A DNA stretch of 12,619 nucleotides from an uncultured Actinoplanes sp. (GCA_934667465.1 CAKUMG010000077.1:1-12619); one strand, 5' to 3'. Counted from the stretch's first letter, positions 6,945 to 12,619 are shown. Notes: generated from the sequence alone by a model not told the origin. Numbers and translations are program-made.

Positions 6945-7787
6945 TCAGGGGCGGGTGCGGGTCTCGCCGACGGCCGGGTCGGTGGTGGGGGTAACGGGGG
7001 ACGCGGCGGCTTCGGCGGCTTGGGCGGCGGTGACGCGGTGGACGGCCCAGGCGGTGAAGGCGAACGTGGCCGCGTAGATGGGCCAGCTGATCAGGATGCG
7101 CACGATGCCGATGGCGTTGGCGTTGTCGGCGAGGTAGAGGCCGAACTGGACCCCCGCGCGGACGAACAGGGACGCCGCCCAGACCAGCGTGAGCCACTGG
7201 AACGTATGGAAGAGGCGCTTGTTGTCGAACCAGTCGTGCTTGCCGCCGTTGGCGAGCACGCCCCACACGTAGCCGATGATGGGGCGGCGGATCGCGACCG
7301 AAATGATCAGGGCGACCACCTGGGCGAAGGTGAGCAGGATGCCGGGCAGGTAGAAGTTCTTGGCGTCGCCGGTGCGCCAGGCCAGCCAGGCGCCGATCGC
7401 GATGCCGAAGATGCCGTTGACCGCGTGCCGGACCGGCTGCTTGCGGGCGAGCCGGTAGGCGCCGATCGCCACGGCCGAGCCGACGCTGCCGCCGATCGCC
7501 CAGTAGAGCGCGGTCTTCTTCTCCAGGCCGAGGACGGTGTCGCCCAGCAGCACGTTGAGCAGCACGAAGGCGAGCACCGGGATGCTCGACTCGATGAGGC
7601 CGCGGACCCCGCCGAGCTGCTCGGAGATCTGGACGCTCATCGAGGGGAGCGGTTCCTCCTCCTCGACCGCACGCTTCTTGTGCATGTCGAGCTCCTCGAC
7701 GACCTCCTCCGCGATCTCGTCGGCGACCTTGTCGGCGATCCCGTCGACTTCGTGGGCGGCGTGACGGGGCTCGCTGCCGGCTGTCAC
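6945..7787 (-). CDS. DUF3159 family polytopic membrane protein
   Basis: This is a 280-residue inner-membrane protein of unknown function, corresponding to Rv2693c. The N-terminus is charged and acidic (14-47, KVADEIAEEVVEELD, EEEEPLP) and probably cytoplasmic. The conserved segment SVQISEQLGGVRGLIESSIPVL (51-72) leads into about six hydrophobic segments near 68-83, 94-112, 122-137, 145-167, 197-214 and 228-250. Other family landmarks are LARKQPVRHAVNGIFGIAIGAWLAW (113-137) and WFDNKRLFHTFQWLTLVWA (186-204). The start is GTG 7785-7787, with GGAGG 7 nt upstream; it overlaps the OB-fold gene stop as GTGA, indicating translational coupling. The same frame is open much further upstream, but that stretch lies inside the OB-fold gene. 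Confidence 0.88.
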   Translation of the reverse strand: MTAGSEPRHAAHEVDGIADKVADEIAEEVVEELDMHKKRAVEEEEPLPSMSVQISEQLGGVRGLIESSIPVLAFVLLNVLLGDTVLGLEKKTALYWAIGGSVGSAVAIGAYRLARKQPVRHAVNGIFGIAIGAWLAWRTGDAKNFYLPGILLTFAQVVALIISVAIRRPIIGYVWGVLANGGKHDWFDNKRLFHTFQWLTLVWAASLFVRAGVQFGLYLADNANAIGIVRILISWPIYAATFAFTAWAVHRVTAAQAAEAAASPVTPTTDPAVGETRTRP

Positions 7788-8164
7788 CGGGGCGCCTCCA
7801 GCTCGTAGTACGGGTTGTAGATGACCTTGCGATCGTCGCGGACGGCCATCCGGCCGCGCGCGGTCAGCTGGCGTCCCGGCTCGATGCCGGCGATCGAGCG
7901 CCGGCCCAGGAACACGAGCGTGACCACGTCGCTGCCGTCGTAGAGGTCGGCCTCCAGCGTCGGCAGGTTGGTCCGCGGAGTGTATGCCACCGTGCGCAGC
8001 CGTCCCGACACCGAGACGACCTGGCCGCGGCGGCACTGGCCGGCGAGCTGCGCGCCGCACTTGGCGCTGTCGCGCTGGAGCTCCTCGGCGTCCAGCTCCT
8101 CCTCGGAGGCGGTCAGCCGCTGCAGGAACCGGCGGATGGCGGTGGTGCGCTCATCGGTCCTCAT
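7784..8164 (-). CDS. Small OB-fold nucleic-acid-binding protein
   Basis: This is a 126-residue cytoplasmic protein whose central region (about 45-122) reads as a single OB-fold: RRGQVVSVSGRLRTVAYTP, LEADLYDGSDVVTLVFLGRR (70-89), IAGIEPGRQLTARGRM and VIYNPYYEL. This matches the actinobacterial OB-fold family that includes Rv2694c. The N-terminal 35 residues are helical and acidic. C36 and C44 are present, but there is no metal motif. I chose ATG 8162-8164 because AGAGGTG lies 9 nt upstream; an in-frame GTG at 8174-8176 would add four residues but overlaps that sequence. It is coupled to DUF3159 by a GTGA overlap. A 111-bp gap separates it from DUF3710, so it may have its own promoter. Its nucleic-acid target is unknown. 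Confidence 0.85.
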   Translation of the reverse strand: MRTDERTTAIRRFLQRLTASEEELDAEELQRDSAKCGAQLAGQCRRGQVVSVSGRLRTVAYTPRTNLPTLEADLYDGSDVVTLVFLGRRSIAGIEPGRQLTARGRMAVRDDRKVIYNPYYELEAPR

Positions 8165-8181
8165 GACCCGTGACACCTCTG

Positions 8182-8195
8182 TTCGGCGAGCCGAA
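8182..8195. promoter_or_regulatory. 14-bp palindrome upstream of the OB-fold gene
   Basis: TTCGGC-GA-GCCGAA is a perfect inverted repeat with a 2-bp centre, too tight for an RNA hairpin loop, so a dimeric repressor site is more likely. It ends 17 bp before the OB-fold ATG and sits beside an AT-rich patch (TATTT, 8196-8200) in otherwise GC-rich DNA, which fits a core promoter. The regulator is unknown. Confidence 0.4.
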
Positions 8196-8237
8196 TATTT
8201 CTACCGGCGGGCGGTGAAGCCCACGGTACGCCGCGCA

Positions 8238-8265
8238 TGCCCGCGTGATCCATGTCACGCGGGCA
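8238..8265. terminator. Perfect 11-bp inverted repeat after the DUF3710 gene: terminator or Crp-type site
   Basis: TGCCCGCGTGA (8238-8248) and TCACGCGGGCA (8255-8265) are exact complements separated by TCCATG. The repeat begins 10 nt past the DUF3710 stop on the minus strand, the right place for a terminator, but no T-run follows. The core GTGA-N6-TCAC has the form of a Crp/Fnr-family site and lies about 74-100 bp upstream of the OB-fold gene, so an operator role is an alternative. Confidence 0.5.
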
Positions 8266-8275
8266 ACGATCGCGC

Positions 8276-8971
8276 TCAGTTGCGGGAGACGTCCGGCGGG
8301 GTCGGGTCGTCGTGGACGTGCTGGTGCGGGTGGTCGTGCGCGTGCTGCTCCGCCGCCTCGGACATCTCGCGCGGCAGGCGCAGCGGGAGCTCCTCGAGCA
8401 CCGGCCGGGGCTCGTTGTCCCGGACCACGACCACGCCGCGCAGGCAATCCCACAGCACCGGGTCGTTCTCCGGGGCGATGGCGGCCGGGCCCTGGAACTG
8501 GGCGCGCAGCATCCACCGCGGCCCGTCCACCCCGACGAAGCGCAGGTCGACCACGCCCTCCGGGGTGGGCAGCCGGACCGCCAGCTCGCCGCCCCACGGG
8601 CCCTGCAGCTCCTGCGGGTCGGCGCCCTGCGACTTCAGCGCCGTGGCCAGCTCGCCGCGCGGCTCGTCCCAGATGCCCTCGGTGCGCGGCGCCGCGAACA
8701 CGTCGAGCTTGAGCGCGCTCTCCCCGTGCACCAGGACGACCTGCTGGACACCGCCGTCCGGCGCGGCCTGCACCCGCACCTCGACGCCCTCGAGCGCCGG
8801 GATGAGCATGCTGCCGAGGTCGAGGCGCTGGACCCCGTCGGGCGCATGAGCGGCGTCCCAGGGGCCGTAGTCACGCTCCGGCAGGTCGCCCATGCTGCGG
8901 GCGAGCGCCGACGACTGAGGGGCGTCGTCCGCACGGACGTGCCGCGGGCCTCCGCGCTTGCGGGAGAACAT
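8276..8971 (-). CDS. DUF3710 family protein with histidine-rich tail
   Basis: This is a 231-residue soluble protein of unknown function, matching the DUF3710 family (Rv2696c). Landmarks are GPWDAAHAPDGVQRLDLGSMLIPALEGVEVRVQ (36-68), GIWDEPRGELATAL (99-112), GPWGGELAVRLPTPEG (124-139), FVGVDGPRWMLRAQFQGPAA (145-164) and DPVLWDCLRGVVVVRDNEPRPVLEELPLRLP (170-200). The N-terminus is basic (MFSRKRGGPR). The C-terminus has six histidines at every second position (210-220), a possible metal-binding tail. The start is ATG 8969-8971 with AGAGGTGG 7 nt upstream. It lies 20 bp after dut on the same strand, so the two are probably cotranscribed. The frame is also open upstream through dut, but that is GC-rich read-through. 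Confidence 0.88.
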   Translation of the reverse strand: MFSRKRGGPRHVRADDAPQSSALARSMGDLPERDYGPWDAAHAPDGVQRLDLGSMLIPALEGVEVRVQAAPDGGVQQVVLVHGESALKLDVFAAPRTEGIWDEPRGELATALKSQGADPQELQGPWGGELAVRLPTPEGVVDLRFVGVDGPRWMLRAQFQGPAAIAPENDPVLWDCLRGVVVVRDNEPRPVLEELPLRLPREMSEAAEQHAHDHPHQHVHDDPTPPDVSRN

Positions 8972-8991
8972 CTGCTTGCCACCTCTCGAGA

Positions 8992-9441
8992 TCAGGACTG
9001 CAGGGCGGCGTGCCCGCCCGTGGAGCCGTGCCCGCCGGCGCCCCGCGCGGTGCCGGACAGGTCGTCGACGACGTGGAAGACCGCCCGCTCGACCCGCTGG
9101 ACCACCAGCTGGGCGATCCGGTCGCCGCGGGCGATCGTGACCTTGTTCGCCGGATCGTGGTTGATCAGGACGACCAGGATCTCGCCCCGGTAACCGGCGT
9201 CGACCGTACCGGGCGCGTTGAGCACCGTCACACCCAGACGGGCCGCGAGCCCCGAACGGGGGTGCACGAGGCCGACGTAGCCGTCCGGGATCGCGACGGC
9301 CAGCCCGGTCCGCACCGGCGCCCGCTCGCCGGGGGCCAGCGTGACGCCCTCGGCCGCGTACAGGTCGGCGCCCGCGTCGCCGGGGTGCGCGTATGCGGGC
9401 ACGGGCAGGTCGGGGTCGAGCAGGCGGACCTGGATGTCCAA
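8992..9441 (-). CDS. dut: Deoxyuridine 5'-triphosphate nucleotidohydrolase (dUTPase)
   Basis: The enzyme hydrolyses dUTP to dUMP and pyrophosphate, keeping uracil out of DNA and supplying dTMP synthesis. It is a homotrimeric, Mg2+-dependent cytoplasmic enzyme. All five family motifs are present in a 149-residue product: [10 protein letters not shown] (20-29), HPRSGLA (60-66), [14 protein letters not shown] (75-88, with D81 and Y84), [10 protein letters not shown] (105-114) and the C-terminal P-loop-like [12 protein letters not shown] (133-144). I chose TTG 9439-9441 because TGAGGA lies 8-9 nt upstream. GTG at 9454-9456 would add MRIPA but has no Shine-Dalgarno. DUF3710 follows 20 bp downstream and DUF3093 diverges upstream. 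It corresponds to Rv2697c. Confidence 0.95.
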   Translation of the reverse strand: MDIQVRLLDPDLPVPAYAHPGDAGADLYAAEGVTLAPGERAPVRTGLAVAIPDGYVGLVHPRSGLAARLGVTVLNAPGTVDAGYRGEILVVLINHDPANKVTIARGDRIAQLVVQRVERAVFHVVDDLSGTARGAGGHGSTGGHAALQS

Positions 9442-9483
9442 GGCGGGGATCCTCACGTGGGGCACGGGTGCGGGGGCAGCGTC

Positions 9484-9508
9484 GCCATCCTGCACCCTGC
9501 CATCCTGC
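9484..9508. repeat. 10-bp direct repeat in the dut/DUF3093 divergent promoter region
   Basis: GCCATCCTGC occurs at 9484-9493 and again at 9499-9508, a 15-bp period. On the minus strand each copy contains CAGGAT, one base from a TAGGAT -10, so the repeat could be promoter elements for dut or tandem half-sites for a regulator. The rest of the 105-bp gap is GC-rich without a clear palindrome. Confidence 0.35.
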
Positions 9509-9533
9509 CGTGGCCGGGCCCGGAGGCGCGCCG

Positions 9534-9539
9534 TACGCT
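9534..9539 (+). promoter_or_regulatory. Candidate -10 hexamer for the DUF3093 gene
   Basis: TACGCT (TAnnnT) ends 7 nt before the GTG start. No Shine-Dalgarno precedes that GTG, so a leaderless transcript starting at the GTG fits. No clear -35 is visible. Confidence 0.4.
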
Positions 9540-9546
9540 TCCCAGC

Positions 9547-10029
9547 GTGACACCCGAGCCGCCGACCCGCACCACGGCCCCCGCCGCGTATGCCGAGCGA
9601 CTGGGCGTGCCCTGGTGGATGTGGCCCATCTTCCTGGGCTTCGGCCTGCTGCTCGCGTTCGAGGTCTGGATGGGCTACGCGGGCGTCCGCGCCTGGCTCC
9701 CGTTCGTGCTCTTCGTGCCGCTGTTCCTGGTGGGCCCGTGGTGGCTCGGGCGCATCCGGGTCGCGGTGACGGGCGACGAGTTCCAGGTCGACGACGCCCG
9801 GCTGCCGCTCTCGGCGATCGCCGACGTGGTGGCCCTGGACGCCGACGGCAAGCGCGAGGTGCTGGGCGTGGGCTCGCACCCGCTGGCCTTCGTCGTGCAG
9901 CGCCCGTGGATCACCGGCGCCGTCCAGGTGGTGCTCGACGACCCGGCCGACCCGACGCCGTTCTGGGTGGTCAGCACGCGCCGGCCGGTCGAGCTGGCGA
10001 CGGCCCTGCTGGCCGCGAAGCGCGCCTGA
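9547..10029 (+). CDS. DUF3093 family membrane protein
   Basis: This is a 160-residue protein of unknown function, corresponding to Rv2698. Family features are [13 protein letters not shown] (15-27), two adjacent TM segments (about 24-44 and 48-66, ending [39 protein letters not shown]), then a small beta-rich cytoplasmic domain (67-160) with a PH-like flavour, ending [21 protein letters not shown]. The start is GTG 9547-9549; a longer open frame upstream runs antisense across dut and is not coding. There is no Shine-Dalgarno, and the possible -10 lies 7 nt upstream. The gene diverges from dut and converges with the next gene; only two bases separate the two stop codons. Confidence 0.88.
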   Translation: MTPEPPTRTTAPAAYAERLGVPWWMWPIFLGFGLLLAFEVWMGYAGVRAWLPFVLFVPLFLVGPWWLGRIRVAVTGDEFQVDDARLPLSAIADVVALDADGKREVLGVGSHPLAFVVQRPWITGAVQVVLDDPADPTPFWVVSTRRPVELATALLAAKRA

Positions 10030-10031
10030 GC

Positions 10032-10991
10032 TCACTTCCCGATCTTCGGCCGCTTCACGTCGCCGTCGATGACGGGCCGCTTCTTCTTGAGGTCCTTGAC
10101 GACCTCCTCGCCGACCGATCGGGTCGCGCGCCGGTTGAGATAGCCGGCCACCGCGGCGCCGGTCAGCATCGGCCCCAAACTTGTCAGATGGCGCCCGAAA
10201 CGACGTAACAGGGCACCCTGGAGCTCCTTGCGCGCGGCCGTGCCGAGCACCGCCGCCAGGCCCACGCCCGGCACGAGCGGGTTGACCCCGCGCCGGCCCG
10301 ACCAGGCCTGCACCAGCCGCACCGCCTTCTGCCCCGGCGGGCCCTCCACCGGCTGCCGGTAGACCTCGTGCAGCTCGCCGATCAGCTTGAGCTCGACGGC
10401 GACCACGGCCACCGTCTCGGCGGCCAGCAGCACCGGCGCGCTAAGCAGCGTCGGCGTGACCACCCATTCGACGGACGCGACGCCACCACCGGCGGCACCC
10501 ACCCCCGCCGTGGCCCGCGAGGCGTTGCGGATCAGCCGCTCGGCCAGCTCGTCGCCGTCCAGCCCCTCGAAGTGGGCCTGCAGCGTCTTCAGATCGCGCA
10601 CCGGGACGTGCGGCGCCACGTCGGTGACCACGTCCGCCATCCATCGCATCGCCGCCCGCGGCCGGAACATCTGACCCAGCCCCCGGCGGCGCACGTCACC
10701 GACCAGGCGGGCGAGCAGGTGCCGCCGCTTGTCGGGCGCGAGGTCGTCGGCGGTCAGCTCGGCCACGGTCTCGCCGATGGCGGCGTCCGCGGCGGCGCGC
10801 TCCGCCGTCGTGCCCGGCCTGACGGCCAGGTCCTTCCCCGTGTTTCCGGCCGGGCCCGTCCCCATGTCGGAGCCCGGCCCCGTGTCGCGATCCGGCGTCC
10901 CTGCCGGATCGTCGTGTCCTGCGCGGTCGACCTCGATGAGCTCAGGCCCCCGTGTTGCGGCCGATGCCGAATCCTCGTCTGGGCGGCTCAT
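10032..10991 (-). CDS. Conserved-looking protein of unknown function, hydrophobic centre and basic tail
   Basis: I do not recognise this 319-residue protein. ATG 10989-10991 has GGGGGAGG 8 nt upstream and the frame has normal high-GC coding character, so I think it is real. Residues 1-65 are Gly/Asp/Pro-rich and probably disordered; 66-155 are helical and charged ([44 protein letters not shown]). Residues 157-205 are glycine-rich then strongly hydrophobic ([40 protein letters not shown]). Two more apolar stretches lie near 237-252 and 270-285, and the tail is Lys/Arg-rich (299-319). The Gly-then-hydrophobic centre slightly recalls EcsC-family proteins, but I cannot establish that. I do not place it in the Mycobacterium version of this block. 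Its stop is 2 bp from that of DUF3093 (convergent). Confidence 0.75.
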   Translation of the reverse strand: MSRPDEDSASAATRGPELIEVDRAGHDDPAGTPDRDTGPGSDMGTGPAGNTGKDLAVRPGTTAERAAADAAIGETVAELTADDLAPDKRRHLLARLVGDVRRRGLGQMFRPRAAMRWMADVVTDVAPHVPVRDLKTLQAHFEGLDGDELAERLIRNASRATAGVGAAGGGVASVEWVVTPTLLSAPVLLAAETVAVVAVELKLIGELHEVYRQPVEGPPGQKAVRLVQAWSGRRGVNPLVPGVGLAAVLGTAARKELQGALLRRFGRHLTSLGPMLTGAAVAGYLNRRATRSVGEEVVKDLKKKRPVIDGDVKRPKIGK

Positions 10992-11029
10992 GTGGTCGAC
11001 CTCCCCCTTCGTTCGCCGTCGATGACTCC

Positions 11030-11055
11030 TTACCCACTGAACCAGCGGGACACAC
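11030..11055 (-). promoter_or_regulatory. Candidate SigB/SigF-type promoter for the unknown gene
   Basis: On the minus strand GTGT (11052-11055), 16 nt, then GGGTAA (11030-11035) resembles the actinobacterial SigB/SigF pattern GnnT-N14-16-GGGTA(C/T), missing only the last base. The -10 lies 38 nt before the ATG, leaving room for the GGGGGAGG Shine-Dalgarno. Short degenerate motifs like this occur by chance. Confidence 0.3.
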
Positions 11056-11119
11056 GAGTCACCCGGCTCCGCGCGCTCCTGAACGAACCGCTGTCACGGT
11101 GCGCGCCGGACGCACGTCG

Positions 11120-11142
11120 CCCGACCGTCGGCGACGGCCGGG
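11120..11142 (-). terminator. Candidate terminator hairpin after DUF4193
   Basis: CCCG-A-CCGTC (11120-11129) pairs with GACGG-C-CGGG (11133-11142) around a GGC loop: nine pairs and one A/C mismatch. It lies 26 nt past the DUF4193 stop on the minus strand. No T-run follows, as is common in actinobacteria. The rest of 10992-11168 shows no gene. Confidence 0.5.
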
Positions 11143-11168
11143 TCCCACGCTGCTCGCGAGGGCGCCGG

Positions 11169-11465
11169 TCAGACGCACTCGCGGCAGATCAGATCCCCGT
11201 TGCGTTCGGTCGCCAGCTGGCTGCGGTGGTGCACCAGGAAGCAGCGGGCGCAGCGGAACTCGTCGGTCTGCATCGGCAGGACCTTGACGGTCAGCTCCTC
11301 GTCGGCGAGGTCGGCACCGGGGAGCTCGAAACTCTCCGCCACCTCGACCTCGTCGACGTCCACTGCCCCCGACTGCGAGTCGGCGCGGCGGGCCTTGAGC
11401 TCCTCAAGGCTGTCCTCGCCGAGGTCGACCTCATCGCGACGCGGGGCGTCGTAGTCGGTGGCCAT
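11169..11465 (-). CDS. DUF4193 family small zinc-ribbon-like protein
   Basis: This is a 98-residue acidic protein of unknown function, corresponding to Rv2699c. It begins MATDYDAPRRDEVDLGEDSLEELKARR, the typical DUF4193 opening. The acidic middle (37-59) leads to FRCARCFLVHHRSQLA (70-85) and LICRECV (92-98). C72/C75 and C94/C97 form a CxxC...CxxC pair likely to bind Zn2+, with H79/H80 nearby. The ATG (11463-11465) has AGGAG about 11 nt upstream. It diverges from cei across 378 bp. A well-spaced GGAAC-N18-GTT promoter match lies upstream, suggesting control by an ECF sigma factor of the SigR/SigH/SigE type. Confidence 0.9.
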   Translation of the reverse strand: MATDYDAPRRDEVDLGEDSLEELKARRADSQSGAVDVDEVEVAESFELPGADLADEELTVKVLPMQTDEFRCARCFLVHHRSQLATERNGDLICRECV

Positions 11466-11491
11466 CGGTCTTCACTCTCCTGTATCGATGT

Positions 11492-11533
11492 GTCACTTGG
11501 CGTAAGTAACGCCCGCGACGACGTTTGGGTTCC
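11492..11533 (-). promoter_or_regulatory. Candidate ECF-sigma promoter for DUF4193, with overlapping imperfect palindrome
   Basis: On the minus strand GGAAC (11529-11533) is followed by exactly 18 nt and then GTT (11508-11510), in the wider context GGGAACC ... GCGTTAC. This is the SigR/SigH/SigE-type pattern. Transcription would begin near 11500, leaving a leader of about 35 nt that contains AGGAG. Overlapping it, GTCACTT (11492-11498) and AAGTAAC (11504-11510) form an inverted repeat with one mismatch in seven, a possible operator. Confidence 0.5.
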
Positions 11534-11559
11534 CGTTCTGCCGGACTTTTCTCCCCAGC

Positions 11560-11630
11560 CGGTCGGCGGGGGACGACCGATCGCCCCGGTGGCCCCCGCC
11601 GCCTCGTGAAACTGCCCCGGCAGAGGCGGC
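11560..11630. other. Structured non-coding stretch between DUF4193 and cei
   Basis: Two strong stem-loops sit side by side in the 378-bp divergent region. CGGTCG (11560-11565) pairs with CGACCG (11574-11579) around GCGGGGGA, which is a C-rich loop on the minus strand. GCCGCCT (11598-11604) pairs with AGGCGGC (11624-11630), enclosing a CGTGAAA bulge and a second stem CTGCC/GGCAG (11612-11616 and 11619-11623). No convincing reading frame accounts for it. It could be a leader structure, a small RNA or DNA-level structure; direction cannot be decided. Confidence 0.35.
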
Positions 11631-11783
11631 ACGTTACCGTCATCGCGGGATCGTTGTACGCCCGCGGGCAGCCAATTGTTCCCGATGTGACTGAGGCGAC
11701 ATCAAAGTAGGGGTAGGAGCCCGTGGATCATCGTCGCCGCGCCGGAAGGATTCCCTCTTTCCGCGCGGTACCCGCACAGACGC

Positions 11784-11789
11784 TAACCT
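11784..11789 (+). promoter_or_regulatory. Candidate -10 hexamer for cei
   Basis: TAACCT (TAnnnT) lies 54 nt before the cei ATG, giving a leader of roughly 48 nt that contains the GGGAG Shine-Dalgarno (11829-11833). The -35 region is weak. The rest of 11631-11783 shows a GCCCGCGGGC palindrome (11660-11669) and no gene. Confidence 0.35.
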
Positions 11790-11843
11790 CACCCGTGAGC
11801 CGCGTCCGTCGCCACGGACCCCAACCCCGGGAGTGCCTGTCCC

Positions 11844-12383
11844 ATGAGCTTTGCGCGCGTCCGAGCCCTCGTGGTCGTCGGCGTCCTCGCCGTCGCCGCC
11901 ATGGTCTTCGTCGTGGTCGCGCTGGTCCGCGACACCCAGGGTGATGCCGTCGCGGGCGGGGGCTGCCCCGAGGGTTCCGTGCTCGCGGACATCTCGCTGC
12001 CCGACGACCCCGACGAGGTGACCGTCAAGGTCTTCAACGGCACCGACCAGCCGGGCCTCGCCGACAACGTCTCCAACGAGTTCAAGAACCGCCGCTTCCA
12101 GACGTCGAAGCCGGGCGAGGAGAAGAAGAAGGTCGAGGGCGTCGCGATCCTGCGCTACGGCCCCGAGGCGGTCGGCTCCGCGTGGCTGCTGCGGGCCTAC
12201 TTCCTCAACCAGGCCGAGCCGCAGTACAACGCCAAGCGCAAGGGCGCGGTCGTCGACGTCGTCATCGGCGGCCAGTTCCAGCAGCTCGCCACGACCACCG
12301 AGGTCAACCAGTCGCTGGTCGAGCTGAGCGAGCCGCAGCTGCCGCCGGGCGCCTGCCCCGCTCCGGCCAAGAAGGACAATTGA
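11844..12383 (+). CDS. cei: Cell envelope integrity protein Cei, LytR C-terminal domain
   Basis: This is a 179-residue protein with a short cytoplasmic start (MSFARVR), one TM anchor at about 8-29 (ALVVVGVLAVAAMVFVVVALV) and an extracytoplasmic domain. Residues about 57-147 match the LytR_C family: VTVKVFNGTDQPGLADNVSNEF (60-80), RRFQTSKPG (83-91), VAILRYGPEAVGSAWLLRAYF (100-120) and VVDVVIGGQFQQLA (136-149). C41, just outside the membrane, and C171 near the end could form a disulfide. It lacks the LytR-CpsA-Psr catalytic domain, so it is an accessory envelope protein. It corresponds to Rv2700 (Cei). ATG 11844 has GGGAG 10 nt upstream; cei is followed by a strong terminator, so it appears monocistronic. 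Confidence 0.88.
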   Translation: MSFARVRALVVVGVLAVAAMVFVVVALVRDTQGDAVAGGGCPEGSVLADISLPDDPDEVTVKVFNGTDQPGLADNVSNEFKNRRFQTSKPGEEKKKVEGVAILRYGPEAVGSAWLLRAYFLNQAEPQYNAKRKGAVVDVVIGGQFQQLATTTEVNQSLVELSEPQLPPGACPAPAKKDN

Positions 12384-12419
12384 TCCGTACTGGTGCACCC
12401 GGCCGGACCCCGGCACCGA

Positions 12420-12448
12420 GAACGGCCCCGCGGACTGCGGGGCCGTTC
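12420..12448 (+). terminator. Strong terminator hairpin after cei
   Basis: GAACGGCCCCGC (12420-12431) pairs perfectly with GCGGGGCCGTTC (12437-12448) around the loop GGACT: 12 bp of stem. It begins 36 nt past the cei stop. The following GTCGTTCC is only slightly T-rich. Its position and stability make it the best terminator in the window. Confidence 0.8.
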
Positions 12449-12619
12449 GTCGTTCCAGGGTCGTCCCCGCGGTGCCACGTCGCGTGCTCCGCGGCCCCGC
12501 GGGTTTTGCTCCGCGGCCGAGCATCACGACTCGGCCGCGAACCGGTCACGGGCCGGCGGCGGCGAGGTCACGGCTGACCTGCCGAACTGATCACGGCCCG
12601 GCCGCGACCCCGGCCCGCC
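12449..12619. other. Non-coding right edge with GC-rich inverted and direct repeats
   Basis: No gene is supported here. CGCGGCCGAG (12512-12521) and CTCGGCCGCG (12530-12539) form a perfect 10-bp inverted repeat around CATCACGA. Upstream of it, CCGC (12490-12493) can pair with GCGG around GGCCCC and is followed by GTTTT (12503-12507), a possible second terminator for cei. GCTCCGCGGCC occurs twice (from 12486 and 12508). In Mycobacterium the next gene (suhB) faces this way, so the hairpin could also terminate a minus-strand gene beyond the edge. Confidence 0.4.

Noticed and set aside
6891..7808. 305-residue plus-strand frame opposite the DUF3159 gene
   Set aside because: Low-complexity Gly/Asp/Glu composition antisense to a clear membrane protein.
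7788..8060. 371-residue version of the DUF3159 protein
   Set aside because: The extra 91 residues lie inside the OB-fold gene in another frame; GTG 7787 with GGAGG and a GTGA overlap is the natural start.
9453..9487. 11-codon leader frame before dut (ATG 9487 to TGA 9453)
   Set aside because: It is too short to judge, and the ATG lies inside the direct repeat; there is no attenuator-like context.
9010..9546. Long N-terminal extension of DUF3093
   Set aside because: It runs antisense through the whole dut gene.
11723..11944. 73-codon plus-strand frame with AGGAG before its GTG, overlapping the start of cei
   Set aside because: Arg/Pro-rich, unlike any protein I know; it overlaps cei out of frame and crosses the probable cei promoter.

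Overview
The DNA is very GC-rich, uses GTG and TTG starts freely, and carries a gene order I recognise from actinobacteria. As I remember the M. tuberculosis H37Rv map, the order matches the block Rv2682c-Rv2700: dxs, a TRAM-domain RNA methyltransferase, an APC-type transporter, two TrkA/Ceo proteins, DUF3159, an OB-fold protein, DUF3710, dut, DUF3093, DUF4193 and Cei. The protein style suggests Micromonosporaceae (Actinoplanes/Micromonospora-like), which is inference. Most of the window is therefore core chromosome, with a few departures from the standard block.

Left part (1-4799, minus strand): a KimA-like potassium transporter overlaps the TRAM methyltransferase by a GTGA stop/start. Eighty bases further on is dxs, whose 3' end runs off the left edge. 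Divergent from the transporter (4916-6227, plus strand) are two adjacent RCK/TrkA proteins. Together they form a likely K+ uptake and sensing locus. The second RCK protein appears to lack about nine residues at the end of beta-strand 2, including the acidic residue that normally holds the nucleotide ribose.

Middle (6244-6900): a HicA/HicB toxin-antitoxin module sits in what is normally the convergent gap between ceoC and the DUF3159 gene. hicA looks intact. hicB is split by an apparent one-base deletion after codon 41. A perfect palindrome lies upstream of hicA.

Centre right (6945-9441, minus strand): dut, DUF3710, an OB-fold protein and a six-TM DUF3159 protein run in one direction. The DUF3710-OB gap holds a perfect 11-bp inverted repeat, which is either a terminator or a Crp-type site, and a separate 14-bp palindrome. 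DUF3093 (plus) diverges from dut.

Right part (10032-12619): a 319-residue protein of unknown function, which I do not place in the Mycobacterium block, is followed by the zinc-ribbon DUF4193 gene (minus). DUF4193 has a well-spaced ECF-type promoter match. Next comes a 378-bp structured divergent region, then cei (plus), which ends in a strong terminator hairpin. I see no gene in the last 236 bases. There are no rRNA or tRNA genes, CRISPR arrays or insertion sequences. The unusual items are the lesion in the second RCK protein, the broken hicB beside an intact hicA, and several candidate regulatory palindromes.
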